Part shown: piece after piece, positions 37,473 to 50,244 of the stretch
Layout: each line of letters starts with the position of its first letter
Position numbering within the stretch: position 1 is the first letter of the stretch
Assembly: GCA_907165065.1 (NCBI GenBank)
Contig: OU015524.1
Coordinates: 28,442,295-28,506,294, forward strand
Direction: 5' to 3'
From: Caprimulgus europaeus
Lineage: Eukaryota > Chordata > Aves > Caprimulgiformes > Caprimulgidae
Length of the DNA: 64,000 nt
The notes under the pieces: model-generated
Database searches by the model: none
Seen by the model: only the letters and a program-made list of their open reading frames with translations
Told to the model about the DNA's origin: nothing
Program-made: the position numbers and the translations under genes

Positions 37473-38714
37473 GAGGACAGCATTTATGTATGACAGCTTG
37501 TCCAGAACCTGACCTCATAAGCCTTTTTCTTTATTTGGATTTGGTCTACATTGAGACTTTTTCTTCTCATTCACATACATGCACAATTTCTACTTTTTCT
37601 TGTTAAGGCAAGCTAGGGCTAAAGGCCGTCACACAAAGCCAGGCATAATAGGCAACCAGACAATGAGTTCTTATTGACAGGATTACAAAAAAAATGTTTT
37701 CTTTTTCCTTTCTGTACATGCTCAGCTAAACAAAGGTTACCAGGCCTATAAAAGATTATTTTGCAAGAAATAGAGCTTGGGCTTCATCTCATCAAGACGA
37801 TGGCTAAGACTTCTATCTGCCTGTCAGCACAAGTATTATCCGCAGATTGACAGAATGCCTTTGTTAACTAACCTGTTTTTGTATAGCAACAATATTTATT
37901 GCCTGCAATGTGCATTTCTACAGGAAATACATTAATGCTTATTGTGGTCACTAAACCAATCTATCTAACACTAAGTAGGTTGCACTTAGGAACAAAGATA
38001 TATGATTTTTAATGCTGCAAATCACCTTTGTTCCTAGCTCAAAATTATTCTGCTTTCATGTATTTATTTTTCTTTCTAGTTTATTTTGGCTGATTTAAGA
38101 AGGAGGCTCATGAAATCACCAGCACACCCAAAGCTTATATATGTTTTGAATACCGGACTGTGACCCCACTGTTTGCACATGTGTGTTACAGCTATAACTT
38201 TGCACTGTCCCAGTGAGTAGTTTGCTGCAGTTTGCCCTAAGGAAGATAAGCCAGAGCACAATCTATGCATCCTGCAGGTCTTGAGGCTGTTGAAAAGTAC
38301 ATGCTATCACTTAAAAAAACCCCAACAAACAACCAAAACACAAAAATCACCCCACCAGGGCTCCAAACTGATCTTCAGCTATATCAAAACATAAAGTGAG
38401 GCAAAAATAACTATTGACTTCTGGGTTTGTTATTGTCAAATTTTCTTATTCAGTGTTACAAAAAAAAAAAAAGTTAGTCTTTTCAGCTCATATAAAATGA
38501 ATGTATGATTATTGTTAATTTATCATCAAGTCACATGCCCATCTAATGGTAGTGTCAAACTTATTACTGTTCTTCTTGGAAGGGGGACACAGAGAAGTAA
38601 GAAGTCTTTCCTTCTGCTGAGAGAATTATCCATGTGGTTTCCATCTCTGTCACTCATGGAGGTGCAGTTATAAAAATATAACATCACAGTCACACTAAAT
38701 ACAGCTTAGTGGAA

Positions 38715-38935
38715 AAACTGGAAGTGGAAGAACTAGATTCAGGGGCACCTGGATTTTATTCTGGTTTGGTCACTGACTTTAGCAGAATGAAGTGACTGCC
38801 TCTTTGTCTGCTCCCCTCCTCCTCCCTCCAGAAAATAAATTATAGTAATAACATTATAAATAGCATTTACACTGCAGGGATATTGCACTAACCTGCAAGC
38901 CTACTGTCAGGTCTAACTAACATTTAAAGCACACA
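38715..38935 (-). mobile_element. Ancient MIR-like amniote SINE relic
   Basis: This is the reverse complement of the family seen at 7.2 kb. The plus strand reads 'gcacctggattttattctgg' and 'tttggtcactgacttt' (family complement: agacctgggttctattcccagctctgccactgactt), then 'gaagtgactgcctctttgtctgc' for the tcacttc/ctctgtgcctcag block. 'aaataaattatagtaataac' (family: taaaatgggaataataat), 'actgcagggatattgc' and 'aacatttaaagcac' (family: aatgtttgtaaagtgc) follow. Blocks occur in the correct order over about 220 bases, which makes chance unlikely. It is highly diverged and inactive. Confidence 0.7.
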
Positions 38936-39549
38936 CTGAGCAGGGCAAAGTACTGTTAACAGTCATAAAGTGCTGGGTTTTGAGCTGTACTGATATGGCA
39001 GTGCTTTGGTCTCAGTTTTGTATTTTACAGCCGCACTCTTCTGCTCTTATCAAAATGTGGTATATAACTGTCAGCTCTGAGGAGTTCCTGTGCACAAGCT
39101 CCTGCCAAGCTCATGCCACATTCCCCACAAAGCATTTTCTCCTAAGTTTTCGCTCTGCACACAGTAGATGGTGTCGACTTTGACAAAGAAAGCATAAGGA
39201 TTACTAAAAGTCTGCAAAAACATTTGCTTTCCTGGCAGCTCCTTTGGGCTGAATGTCACTTGCTTTCCCTAAAAGCAGCAAAGATGTTCTTCTGAAGCGA
39301 GTTCCTCCTACTTCTCCCATTAATAAACATACATAGTTTCAGATGGGTTTGTGTTTTTCTTCAGAAAAAAATAATTAAATGTACACAGGAGGTATAGAGT
39401 GTGCCTGATCAGCAGCTAGGGAGAATAGGTCTGCTTTTCTTTTGAAGATGTAGTATTTCAGTAACAGCACAATATAGCTACCAGAAAAGATCTAATCCTT
39501 GTCTGTCATCTACAGCAGACCTTTCCAGCAAAAGGGACAAAAAACACCA

Positions 39550-39595
39550 AACTTAAAAAAAAAAAACCCAAAAAAACAAACCAAAAACAAAGCAG
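39550..39595. repeat. A-rich low-complexity tract
   Basis: Runs of A broken by CC or CAAACC, mostly the A(n)C(1-3) pattern common in bird DNA. A separate A-rich run lies just downstream near 39652-39669. Confidence 0.7.
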
Positions 39596-42500
39596 TAAAA
39601 GAGACCAAAGCCCAAGAAGGTTAGCATTTTTTTTATTTTCCAAAGAAAGATTTAAAAAAAAAAAAAAAAGTCACATAATTCCACATTTTTCCCCACTATG
39701 GAAAAACACAGAAGTTTTAAATAAAACAGTTCTTCCAATGGGTTATTGTTAAATATTCTCTTAGTCATTGTTGCTTTACATGCCAACCTTAAGCCATGAG
39801 AGTAAGGACCTAAATCTAGTATTTCAGCTGTTTCTGGGGGCAACCTTCTGGAGAGGGAGAACAAAACGCTTGCACCACGATTATCTTGTGAAAACTTTGT
39901 CAGCCTGACTTATTCAGCATTTTCTTTTCTCGCATTCTCTTGCTTTATCTGCTGTCAAAAAAACATTTCAGCACCATCTGAGAGAGATCTGTTACTTCTC
40001 ATGACACAGGACTTTTGGTTCTGACGGCTCCTTGGAGTATTTTTCACGTGTTGCAGCATAGACCTCCTCATGAATGATCCCGCTCTGCACTCCCTCAGCT
40101 GTCTCTTGCTCACAGCAGCTTAAGCAAGGCAAATCTCTCTCCATCTCCCCTACAGTAAAGGTTTATTTACATTGACTGTCTGACACGATTTAGACTGGAT
40201 TAAACCGCTGTGCAACCACATCTCAAATCGACTTACACCCCTATGCGCTCCCACTCCTTCCACAGCTGGCACGCTCCTGACCATACATAGTGTTGCCTCA
40301 AGCAGCCTCATTTAGCAGAAAGGTAATTCTCAAAATAGAAAAAAGCAGACAGCTTTCAGCTGGCTTAGTGAGCTAACTCAGCTCCACACATAGTCCTGGG
40401 GCAAGAGAGCAGGGCAGGAAGGAATGACTGAGGAAGAGCCATGTCAGTCCCGGGTTAGATCTGCTCAAACTGAGATGGCTCCGTATCCTTAGGTTATTTT
40501 GAAAATGGGACTATGAAATTAAGTGCCATTGTCAGGAGTGGCCAAGGGCACAGACACAAACCAGGTGCTTCCAGCTAACGAATTACACTGCCAGATCATC
40601 CATTGAGGCAGTCTGCCTGTCTGCTCTTTGCCCACAGCAAGTACAAGGTAACCTGAGCTATCCTAACCTTTGGGGTTCAGGCTTAACCTTGAGGTCTAAA
40701 TGGCATGGGTTTAACCCTTCAATCCCTGGAAGTTAACTGGAGACACCTCCCATTTGCTAACAGCATGCAGAGACCAACTGACATGGTGGCCCATCACATA
40801 ACTGCATAATACAGACTTAAGGAATACTGATTATTAAGTTTTCTCAATAGGTGACTGAGACCCATCCTTCAGAGATTCCCTAGAAGGGCTGCAAAGCAGA
40901 TACACTGTACTGATATAACAGGAGTAGGACTTCAAGTGAGAGACATACCCAGAAACAAAGCAGTTTGAACTTTTTTTTTTGGTTGAATTCAAACCTTATT
41001 AAGTACAGAAATTTACTTGGAATTATTCCTCTTAAAGAAAAAAAATAAAAGATTGAATCTTCCAAGCAATTCCCTATGAAAATATTTTAAAATCTTGATC
41101 TAAATGTTCCCAAACAAGGCCATTATAAGCAGGAGCTGAGCTGAATCATTGAAAGCAACAGTAGAAAAAGTAGCAAAGGAATAACAGGTTTCACTTGTCA
41201 TTCCGGAATGAGACTCTCTGCAGTTTAATAAACTAACACTGAAATATTTTTTTTTTCTCCTTCAAAACCATTTTGTGATCTCACTGAGGAAACAGGCAGT
41301 TGCAGTTCAACGTGCAACTAGAAAAACAGACACGTATTGCTCACATGCTCTATCAGAGTATCGTGTTAAATTCACTCATATTCTCCAGAGAAAAAAGGAA
41401 AAAAACTTATTATACAAGTTGGCAAATTACACCACCCTGTAATTTTAAAGACTTTAAAGAAATCCATCCATACTTCAGCTCAAGGTGTCAGAGCTGCCCT
41501 TTTCAACAGTTCCTTCACTGTGCTTTGCAGCAAGAAAAAAAAGAAAAAACAAAACAAAAAATCCATATAGCAGCCAATCAATGGAGAGAAGAAAAAAAAA
41601 GATGTGGAAAGAAAAAAGAAGAAACAAACATATCCCAGAGAGCATTACATCAGTTCTCCTCCCAGTTTTATTTAAAAAACACGTGCCATCACTCACAGCT
41701 CTGTGGTTAGTGGAAAATATGACTGTAACTTCCATGGTGTGCGGGTTGCATAAAAAAAGGACCTTTCTTTGGCACAGCTGAATTTGGCTACTAATGGAAG
41801 GAAAAAGGGTGGCATATTTGTACAAAATCCTTGTGTTTTGGCAGGGAGGATGGTCCTGGGTGAGCCACCTAGCTATGTTTTTTTCTTTAGCAGAAGCATA
41901 GACAATTTTTCACCTCAGTACAGAGGACGATACAGAAAGAACACAGCATAAAGCACAGAGTATGTTTCTACCCCCATACAAAAAACAATTCCATTAGACT
42001 ACCAATGAAAAAGCAGTTCTTATAAAAATAAATTATTTAGGTTAAAAAATAATCCAGCTCTGACTACCAGAGCAAGGTTAGGTTCATCCTGAAACCAAAA
42101 TACTACTTGAGTTTATGCTCTAGAGATAAGTCAGTAAGCATCCATCAGACTGTTAAGATGAATGCAAGTTGTTAAAAATCAGAGCTGAAAAAACAAAGCA
42201 GCATTCAAAACTGCAGCAAAGCCCAAGCATCACCAGTTCATCAAGGACTGGATTTTGTGTGTGCTTGTGCAAAGAGGAGCAAAGACATAAGATGAAAGAC
42301 ATCTAGATTATTTTCTGGGCTTCTGAATAGCTCTACACTATCTAACACTGTGCAATTAGTCACCATGCCATCTGAAGTTTCACTTCCAGAGAAGAGTATT
42401 TTCAGAAGGGCCAAGGTTACCATTCCAAAGTCATTAGCCAGCTATTTGGAGAAGGACTTTAAAAAAAAAATAGAAAAAGAAAAAAAAAAACCACTACAAA

Positions 42501-43730
42501 TTTAAGATTTAAAAAATAAGATACAGTGATTTTCTTCCATTTGTCTTGTAGTTATTTAGGTCTCACATTTCCACCTTCTTCTCCAAAGCCAACAACAGGA
42601 GATTTTTTCCAAGTTTCCAGGACATCTTCTAAAGAAAAGCACCAAATAGCAGGAAAAAGCAGTAAATTTGGCACCCTTGGGACTCCCTCACCTTCAGTTT
42701 GCTAGCAATGTACACTATTGCTGCTCTTGTAGGTTCCCAGGGGCTCTCTACATCAGGAGTCCAAGCCCAGCTTTGACACGTGAATGGTGTCATGCACACT
42801 AGCAGCAGCAGATTTTCTAGCTTCTACTCACCACAGACTGAGTCATGGTGGCCCACAGATCACCCCATGCTTGTGTTCCCAACACAGAGACTGCATGACA
42901 CAGCAGGGAGAGGGATGGGAAGCAGCTGGCTGCTGTGGATAGACTTTTCCCAGGGGATGCTCCCTCCTGGGGAGCCATAGCCAACCTGCCAGGCTGCCCA
43001 CATGCACAACCAGGGAGGATGGGGAACCAGGTCTTAGCTGGCCTTCTCCCAATAATGACCCTCTGTGTCTGTAGCTGCACTTTGCTCTTTTTCATTTTTT
43101 TTTTCAGGCTACAAATTAGGTGATGTAAGCTTGCAGCAAGAGCTGCAGCCTGTGATTATCATTTTTCCTCAGTGAATGGGTAGCAGCGAAGGCCAATTTA
43201 AATGAAGAGCAACAGCAATGTAGAACAAGGCACAGTGAAGCCACCCCTCAATCTCCAACCTCAATGGGCTACAGAATTGAATACTAATGGAGAGATCACA
43301 CCAAAGTGGCCTCAGCAAAGAGTTCCTCAAGACAAGTCAACATTTCAGTAGTGAAAGCTAAATGCAGGTACTATTTTCAGTCCAAGGCAACTCCGAAACA
43401 ACTCACTTTACCTAGATACCAACTGTTGGAATAGAAAATTAACCTGTATGTTAAATCTGCAAACACCGTGTTAAACACTAGCAAAGCATTAGTAATAAAA
43501 TGCTGCATCTGCTACACCAGTGGCAGTAAAAATATTTAACTACATTAGACCTCTAAGTGAAGTTGTTCTGGTGACAAATTCCTGATCTGCAAAAATCACG
43601 GTGTAGGAAAGCTTTGCTTGGTTTTAATTTTGTGCAAATCTAGGATGCCAATCATTTCACACAACGTTACTGCTGCTTTTATTATTATCCAAGGACATCA
43701 TACAACAGCAGACAAGAGATACATACGTTG

Positions 43731-43772
43731 GTTTTGGTTTTTGGTTGTTTGGTTTTTGTTTTTTTTTTTTTA
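43731..43772. repeat. GTTT/GGTTTTT-rich tract ending in a T run
   Basis: Repeated GGTTTT and GTTTGG units merging into a run of about a dozen T. It is the plus-strand mirror of the A-rich tracts at 45.5 and 49.8 kb. Confidence 0.7.
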
Positions 43773-43995
43773 ATGTGGTTATATTAACCCCCAAAAACTT
43801 ACCAAAAATGTAAAAACACATGAAATGCCAGATCACACACTGCTTTTCAGGTTTGTATATTTTCATATCTGCAAATATGAACAGATTTCAAGTCAAGACA
43901 ACACATTAGTTACAACTGAACACATAATCTGAGTCTGAGTTTTAAAACAACTAATGAAAGATATAAAGTCCCAAGACATAGGAGGTGGTTCTAGT

Positions 43996-44086
43996 TTTGG
44001 TTTTTGTTGTTGTGGGTTTGTTTTGTTTTTTTTTAAACTTACTCCTTATCTTCCTCCCTTCCCCCCTTCCCCCCCCCAAAAAAAAA
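43996..44086. repeat. T-rich to C-rich to A9 composite tract; G-quadruplex pattern on minus strand
   Basis: A GTTTT-rich part (about 43996-44037) is followed by a pyrimidine stretch with C runs at 44056-44058, 44061-44066 and 44069-44077, then A9 (44078-44086). The minus strand therefore reads T9 then G9-AA-G6-AA-G3, able to form a G-quadruplex. A very similar arrangement occurs at 58.0 kb. Confidence 0.75.
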
Positions 44087-45303
44087 GGCCAGTTCACTTG
44101 AGGCATTCACTATTGGACACTAAACCTTTGATGAGCATCAAGAGGGCAATTATCTCTAAAATAAAGACTTTTGTATATCATGGGTCCCACATTCTAAATT
44201 CAGTCTGAAAAGCAGGAGGAAAAAACGATTCAGACGTCAACAGTGAATTGGCCAAAGGTCCCTGCGCTACAGATATACCACTGTTACATTTTACATGGCA
44301 TTAGGAAGCGTGGCAGTCATTTGACCTACCAAACAGCAAGCACTTTTGATGCAAAGCCTAATTGTCACTTATACTTTGTCACGCCATTTAGTTTCAGTGA
44401 TTTCCTGAACTCTTGAAGGAACTATGCTAATTTTCCAATTTTACTTTTGTCAGTATCAATGTGATTCTCATTAAAACAAAGCTGTCAAAATTGTTTTGAT
44501 GCCACTTTCCTTGACAACATCTGCTCAGTTTCCCCTGTTGTCACCTTGACTGTGGGAAATAAGATTAGAAAAAAATCCTCAAAGACCTGATGACTACATT
44601 TTTATCTGTAAGAGATTTTATGCAGTGATAGGAACTGAGGTTTAGAGCCTGTTCTTTAAGAGCATAGTTCTTTAATGAGGATGAATAAAATGTTATTCCA
44701 TAAAGAGTCCTACTAGCTCTAATCCAGACTTCCTCCATCTCAGTGCTGATCGCAAAAATCAGAGTTAATTATTAAAGTAAGAGTTTACAAATCATACCCT
44801 TATTCCCCTTGTTTTAGGGAGCCAGCATATTTTAGTTTACATTCTGCTTTCTATTTTTCTCAATCAATCAGTTTTGGGAATCGGAAAATTGACCTCGCAA
44901 ACAGCTGTCAAATGCAGTAGAGGTTAATATGCAGGGATGCAAATTGTTGAGGACTGGAGGCACGTCTCAGTCAGTCAATGTACTATGAGCACAGCAATCT
45001 CAATGAGAGGGACACAGCCCATGGGGAGGGATAACAGCTTCAGCTGCTCCAGCTAAATCCACAAGCAAACAAGAGATGGGCTTCTAAGAATGGGCAACTG
45101 AGAAAAAGGCTTAAGGTACAGTTTGCTTTTCCAGTAATGACATTCACCACCATTTATAGAACTTCTACAATCTCTTAACATTGCCTTGAGCTACGTAAAT
45201 TTAAGAATGATAATAAGTTTCTCTAGATCTTTTAAGTGAGATCAGAATTCAGTGGTTTTGCAATAGTTTTTTAGTTATATTAGTCAAGCAAGCCCATACA
45301 ACT

Positions 45304-45336
45304 GGAAAGCTTGCACAGAATCACTGCAAGCTTTCC
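45304..45336. repeat. Perfect 12-bp inverted repeat
   Basis: GGAAAGCTTGCA (45304-45315) and TGCAAGCTTTCC (45325-45336) are exact reverse complements with a 9-base spacer. The arms have mixed composition, which makes them less likely to arise by chance than AT-only arms. Confidence 0.85.
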
Positions 45337-45456
45337 CCATTGTAACACCCAGAAACTCCATCTTGGAGATGGAGAGGTTAAGAGATTTGGTGTGCTAAAT
45401 GTTCAGTCTCTAGTTTCTGCTTTAATTGTCAAACATGGAAGTCTGTGTTAAATCTT

Positions 45457-45512
45457 AAAAAAAAAACCCAAAAACAAAAAAAACCCCAAAAACCAACAAC
45501 CAAACCCCAAAC
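45457..45512. repeat. A/AC-rich low-complexity tract
   Basis: A runs interrupted by CCC, CCCC and CCAACAACC. Simple sequence without coding meaning. Confidence 0.7.
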
Positions 45513-45888
45513 CATTTAACTGCTCAGCTAACAGAATTTTAAGCATGGTCCAGTCACTCATGGTTTCAATTTGAAGTCACTTTGTCTAACTGTGAAACAA
45601 TACCAGCTTTGAAACAACACCCTGTTTTGTAAGTATTCAGAAGATTTTAAATATATAACGAAGGGGAGTCTAAACACTGCTGCTCCAATAAATTTGGCAG
45701 AACGTTTGGATTAAATGGTTAAGTCACCTAAAAAAAAAGTTTCAAGTCAGTAAGCTTTCATTTTCAAATTAAATTAACTGCAACTGTCTTTCGTTAAAAT
45801 TTATTTGCATAAGTGTTACCTGACAGATTTTCTGGTTTTCAGTGGCCTTCTTCAAAGCCAAGTACACCAGTATCCAGCCTGATACTTG

Positions 45889-45953
45889 GGGTTTTTTGTT
45901 GGGTTTTTTTTTTGTTTGTTTGTTTGTTTTGGTTTTTTTTTAAAAAAAGGGGG
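45889..45953. repeat. (GTTT)n-rich tract
   Basis: A T10 run is followed by four GTTT units, GG, T9 and A7. Several frames through it give only Phe/Val/Cys-rich translations. Confidence 0.75.
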
Positions 45954-48900
45954 CCTGAAAGTGGTGGTACTTTTCTATTCAAGTCCCAGCTACTGTATTT
46001 TTCTTACTCTTTGAGAATCTCAGTTTTCATTTAAGACATAGGCAACATAAATATATTAATTTATTTTAAGACTTCCAGAAAAAAAAAAAAGAGACAATTT
46101 CAAAAGTTATATAAGGGTGTCTTTGGCCAACTCATCAAACTACCAAGTTTTATAATACAGCTCCATGATTTCTGAATGGATGAAATCAGCAATACCAACT
46201 AGTACAACCCTAATCCTCAATCTGGTGGCAGCACAACACGAAACATTCATGAATCATGAGCCAGCATCCAGCAGAAGTCTTTTCTGCATGTTTTACAACT
46301 CCCTAAATCTTCGTTTATATCACATGATTGCAATACACTTATGGCTCTGATCTTACTGCTACCTACAATACTTTTTTGCCAAATTAAATTTGTACGCAAG
46401 TTGAGCAAATCATTCTTGAATAAAACTAAAGAGGATTCTCATAGTGAAGATACACAGTTACATTCTTCAATCATCCCACAGTGGCCCTGCAGTGGCTGAG
46501 ATGCAGCATGGATACAGTCCAGGGAGAGGCTCACCCAGTTTGTGGGAGATGCCAGAGGTTAGAATTAAAACACCACAGCTTCTGACCTGGGCTCACCCAG
46601 CAATGCAGAGCAGCCCCAAGACTCACAGCAGTACGTGTTACGAGGACAAGTCTTACACAGGACAGCATGGGGCTGCTACTGACAGTGCTAGTGCGATGCT
46701 TATGCTGTAGAAATCCACCTGATGGCAGGGCTTTTATGGTCCCAGCATGCTGTTGCATTGGTATGTGGATTACACCAGAGGAAGGTTTCCTCCTACTGAA
46801 TGCGAACAAAATATTACTGTTAAAACTTTTGTGTTCTGCTACCTACCTATGCAGAGTCCCCAGTGAAATCATTCTGCCTTCAGATGGCCTTAAAGGCAAA
46901 CACTTTTGGAAGAACAGACTACTATTAAAATAAAAAAGGAGATGAATATGTATCTACACGTCACCCAGTCACACAAGCACTTCACACACTACAGACAGCA
47001 CAGCCTATAATTAAGGTCACTCAAGTCTTGGCATTGTAAAACTCCACCAATTAACAACTTTGCTAAATACTTATGGATCGAGAAGAAATGCTCCCTACCA
47101 GATGTTCACCTCTGGTTGATATTCCTGTTTTTAAGATAAAACTTCAAATATTACAGCTTAGCACTTTTTAAAAATGTGATTAACAAAAAATTCATAATCT
47201 CTTTCCTTAGCCTATCATAATTCCTGTAGCCTTCTTCAAATGGTCTTAGACATCAACCAGCTCTGAAGCACAGAAACAAAAACGGCCTTTGCCTCTCTGG
47301 TAATTTGACCATCTTAACAAAGCAGAATGAACTAAATTCACAGAAACCAAACAGGACTTTCCCACACAGTCATTAAAAGCATACTCTGACTTCATGGGTG
47401 AACAATTTGGCATTCTGATGTGCTTTGCAAAACTGCCAAGCATTCACGGTAACAACTAATGCCAACAGGTGAGGCGCTTTGACCATATCCTAGGCTTACA
47501 AAACACTGACACAAAACAACTTCAGTTCATTTGTTGGATCTACCCAACCAGGTCAATCTATCTTTCTCTTTGCTTTCCCCATGGTAATCTCTTTTCCAAG
47601 CAGGCAACCATGGCCCCTTGTCACAAGCACATCTAATCTAGTGGGGGACACAAGGCTGGGATGTAGCAACAGTCTTGCTGGGTTACGTATCAGCATGGCT
47701 GGTTCTAGTAAATGGGTAGCACAGATGTAAGGCAGCAAAACCCTTTTCTGCAGGGGTTGTTATCTCAGGTGGGGAAAAGAGCAAGTAGGTGAGTCACCCA
47801 GTTTAAGATGCTACAATGCCTATCTATTCACTTTACCTTCTACTTGAAATTATCACCCCTATTGCAGAAGCAAAACAAAGAACAAGGCCTTGCTTCTACA
47901 ACTACATTTCGGAGTCAACTTTACCTGCCCTGGTAGGATTCACTGCCTCCAGCTACCTATGCCACCCTGCCATCCAACATAGCTGCTGGGCAGCAGACAG
48001 CAGGAAGGGGAGCGTGTTCACCTTCCACTGTCACAGGTCACAGATTAACATCTTTATTCAAACTGCTGGGAGCAGCTAAAATTTGGCCACATGCCTCCTT
48101 CTTGCCACCTCTACTAGAGGGCAGCAAGCCACAGCAGAGGAGCAGTTCAGACTGCCAGCAGCAATACTGGCAATGCCCCTTCTTATCTAGGTAGCACTTT
48201 TGTACCTGCCTGGGGCAATGGAAAAACTTTGCTCTGGCCCTGCAGATATACACTATAACAAGGTGATATACTGTAGTGGTGACATGAATTATTTTAGCTG
48301 CTCTGAGCAAAAGAATAAACTTTTGCAATGGCCTCTAGTGACAAGGAGATTATTTTGCTACAAAAGCAATGGCAGACAGAAGTAACTACGAAATCTGGCC
48401 ATCATACTCCCTAAGAAAGGAAACGTGCAACTGAAAGTGCCTATATATTGCGTATGTGTAGAGGTTATAGACATAGCCCCATTAGTATCTCTCCCTAGCA
48501 TTTCTTAATACTTTCTTCTCAGTACCATCCTGCTGATTAGAAAATTTTTATCATAAGAAGCTAATGAACAGAAAAATACACCCTTTGAAAATGCTCTTGG
48601 GACTAATTTGTCTGCATCTTTTTTTAAAATTGAGTAAAGCTGCATTTTTTCCTGAGTTGGAAGGGCTTGAATCAAGAACAGGTCAGACCGTAAGTCAGTA
48701 GTTGCTCCCTCTGTGGTGCCTCGCTAAACCCAAAGCTCACCTTTAATACCAGCACTGCTCACTATGAAGCTGGTAGGCAGGAGGCAGCAAGTTTCCAGCA
48801 CAGTTCCTGGAAAGTCAGGGGACCTCATTAATTTTGAACAAGTTACCCACCTTTAAGACCAGGGTGGGGTTTTTTATTTGAATTATATTTTTATACTGTA

Positions 48901-49757
48901 TATTTCTGTTTTTATATTAACATATCTATGTGCATATATATAATCTGCTTTGGAGAAATTTTCCTGCTTAAGTTACAGATGCACCTAGAAAAGTATTTGC
49001 ATTTGCTCCTTTACACCTGATCTAAGCTACACCAATTCTGCACAAACATGACAGGCTAACATAAAGGGCAGTGGAAGGTATGTGTTTTAGACTCGACTCT
49101 GGGGATACCTCCCCAAACCCTGCAGCAACACTGCCTGCAAAACCTTCCTCTCATACTGCTAAAACACCATATCCTCAGAACCTACTCAGTTGCCCACCTT
49201 TGCTAAGAGCCATACACTTCTGTTAGAGTACAAAACTCTGCCTTTCATCTTAATTAATAGATAAAATAGGGGAGTACTACTCTAACTTCCTGCCACTCTT
49301 CTTCAGGGACTGTCACACCTCTTCCCCTACCCACTGTCCACATCTCTTCTACTTTGGTCATTTCTGATGCACAGAAGAAAACAACTAATTCTGTACAGCA
49401 ACACATTTAGCACTGATTCTGTATACACACACCGTCCTTTCATCAAGCCCACAAAATCCTCTTCACTGACAGAAAGCAGGGGCCACCGCTAGACAAGGCT
49501 GCTCCACTTGCACATCAGTAGCACAAGCGTGACATCCAGCAGGAATGAGACCTGGGAACACCTGCCTTCAAGTCATGCTTGTGGCAAAACTTCCCAAATG
49601 TTGACAGGCCCTCGGATTTCAAATGCACCTGAACTCTGCAGTGAGGTAGCTACAGTAAACTGACTACAAGCCTTATAGAAGCATGTTGTTGATTTGGTAT
49701 ACATTGGTACAAAGAGGCAGATGCAACTTAAAAACTGCTGCTCTACTCTGGAGAGGA

Positions 49758-49812
49758 AAAAAAAACAACCACAACCAAACAAAAAAAAAACAAAACCAAA
49801 CAAAAACCCACA
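49758..49812. repeat. A/CA-rich low-complexity tract
   Basis: A runs broken by C in CAACC, CCAAAC and CACC patterns; reverse complement in style to the GTTT tracts. Confidence 0.7.
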
Positions 49813-49924
49813 CCACAACCAAATACTCCCATAGGAAGGAAAGTGCCTTCTACAAAAAGCACTTTACATATGTGTAACCAATATAATACAAAGTCAAGAC
49901 AGGAATGGGAGTTTACATTCCCTG

Positions 49925-49956
49925 TGTGCTCTCATTCAAGGAAGAATGAGAGCACA
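49925..49956. repeat. Perfect 13-bp inverted repeat with 6-base loop
   Basis: TGTGCTCTCATTC (49925-49937) pairs exactly with GAATGAGAGCACA (49944-49956) around AAGGAA. Flanking CCC (49920-49922) and GGG (49959-49961) could extend the stem after a bulge. A strong short hairpin of mixed composition, smaller than a typical pre-microRNA. Confidence 0.85.
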
Positions 49957-50244
49957 GAGGGACAGTAAGCAACATGCCACCTACATACTCATATCCACGG
50001 CTTTGCTGCAGACTAGCACAGATTAAATGCAAATGCACTTAATGTTGTGTACACAATACATCCCACAACATCAAGGTGCCTGTGCTTGGGCAAGTTTAAA
50101 AAACAAAAACAAAAAACCCCTCACTTCTTTTTACTCCCCTGACCACCAAGAGAAAGAAGGCAAGGGTGTATGCTCAGGGTTTTCCAGTTATATCACACTT
50201 GCATGGAAGCCCCCTCACAAGGGGAACACAAAAGCAGGTTTTTT

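Larger units (their letters stand above)
25908..38714. other. Mostly unique non-coding DNA, no gene established
   Basis: This is the longest stretch without a clear transposon. It holds three faint ancient repeat relics (26400, 32490 and 37415), a signal-peptide-like frame at 28185-28320, a T31 run at 33391-33421, a hairpin at 36691-36721 and A-rich runs near 36290-36320. GC is slightly higher at 26.6-27.2, 29.2-29.8 and 30.2-30.8 kb, giving overlapping open frames on both strands that I take to be by-products. No exon chain on one strand is apparent. Confidence 0.45.
38936..50244. other. Unique non-coding DNA with simple-sequence tracts, no gene seen
   Basis: No exon supported. Longer frames here (136 codons at 41300, 116 codons on the minus strand at 41475) are lysine- or phenylalanine-rich translations of A-rich or T-rich DNA. 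The region is dotted with A-, AC- and GTTT-rich tracts, the main ones listed separately. A 'ttattttgaaaatgggact' at 40496-40514 recalls an old amniote repeat but is too short to call. Confidence 0.5.

Noticed and set aside
41300-41825. 136- and 116-codon frames on opposite strands
   Set aside because: They are Lys-rich and Phe/Leu-rich translations of an A-rich/T-rich stretch, with no domain.
44522-44600. 'ctcagtttcccctgttgtc' resembling a minus-strand MIR block
   Set aside because: Only one block matches; flanking blocks of the family are absent.
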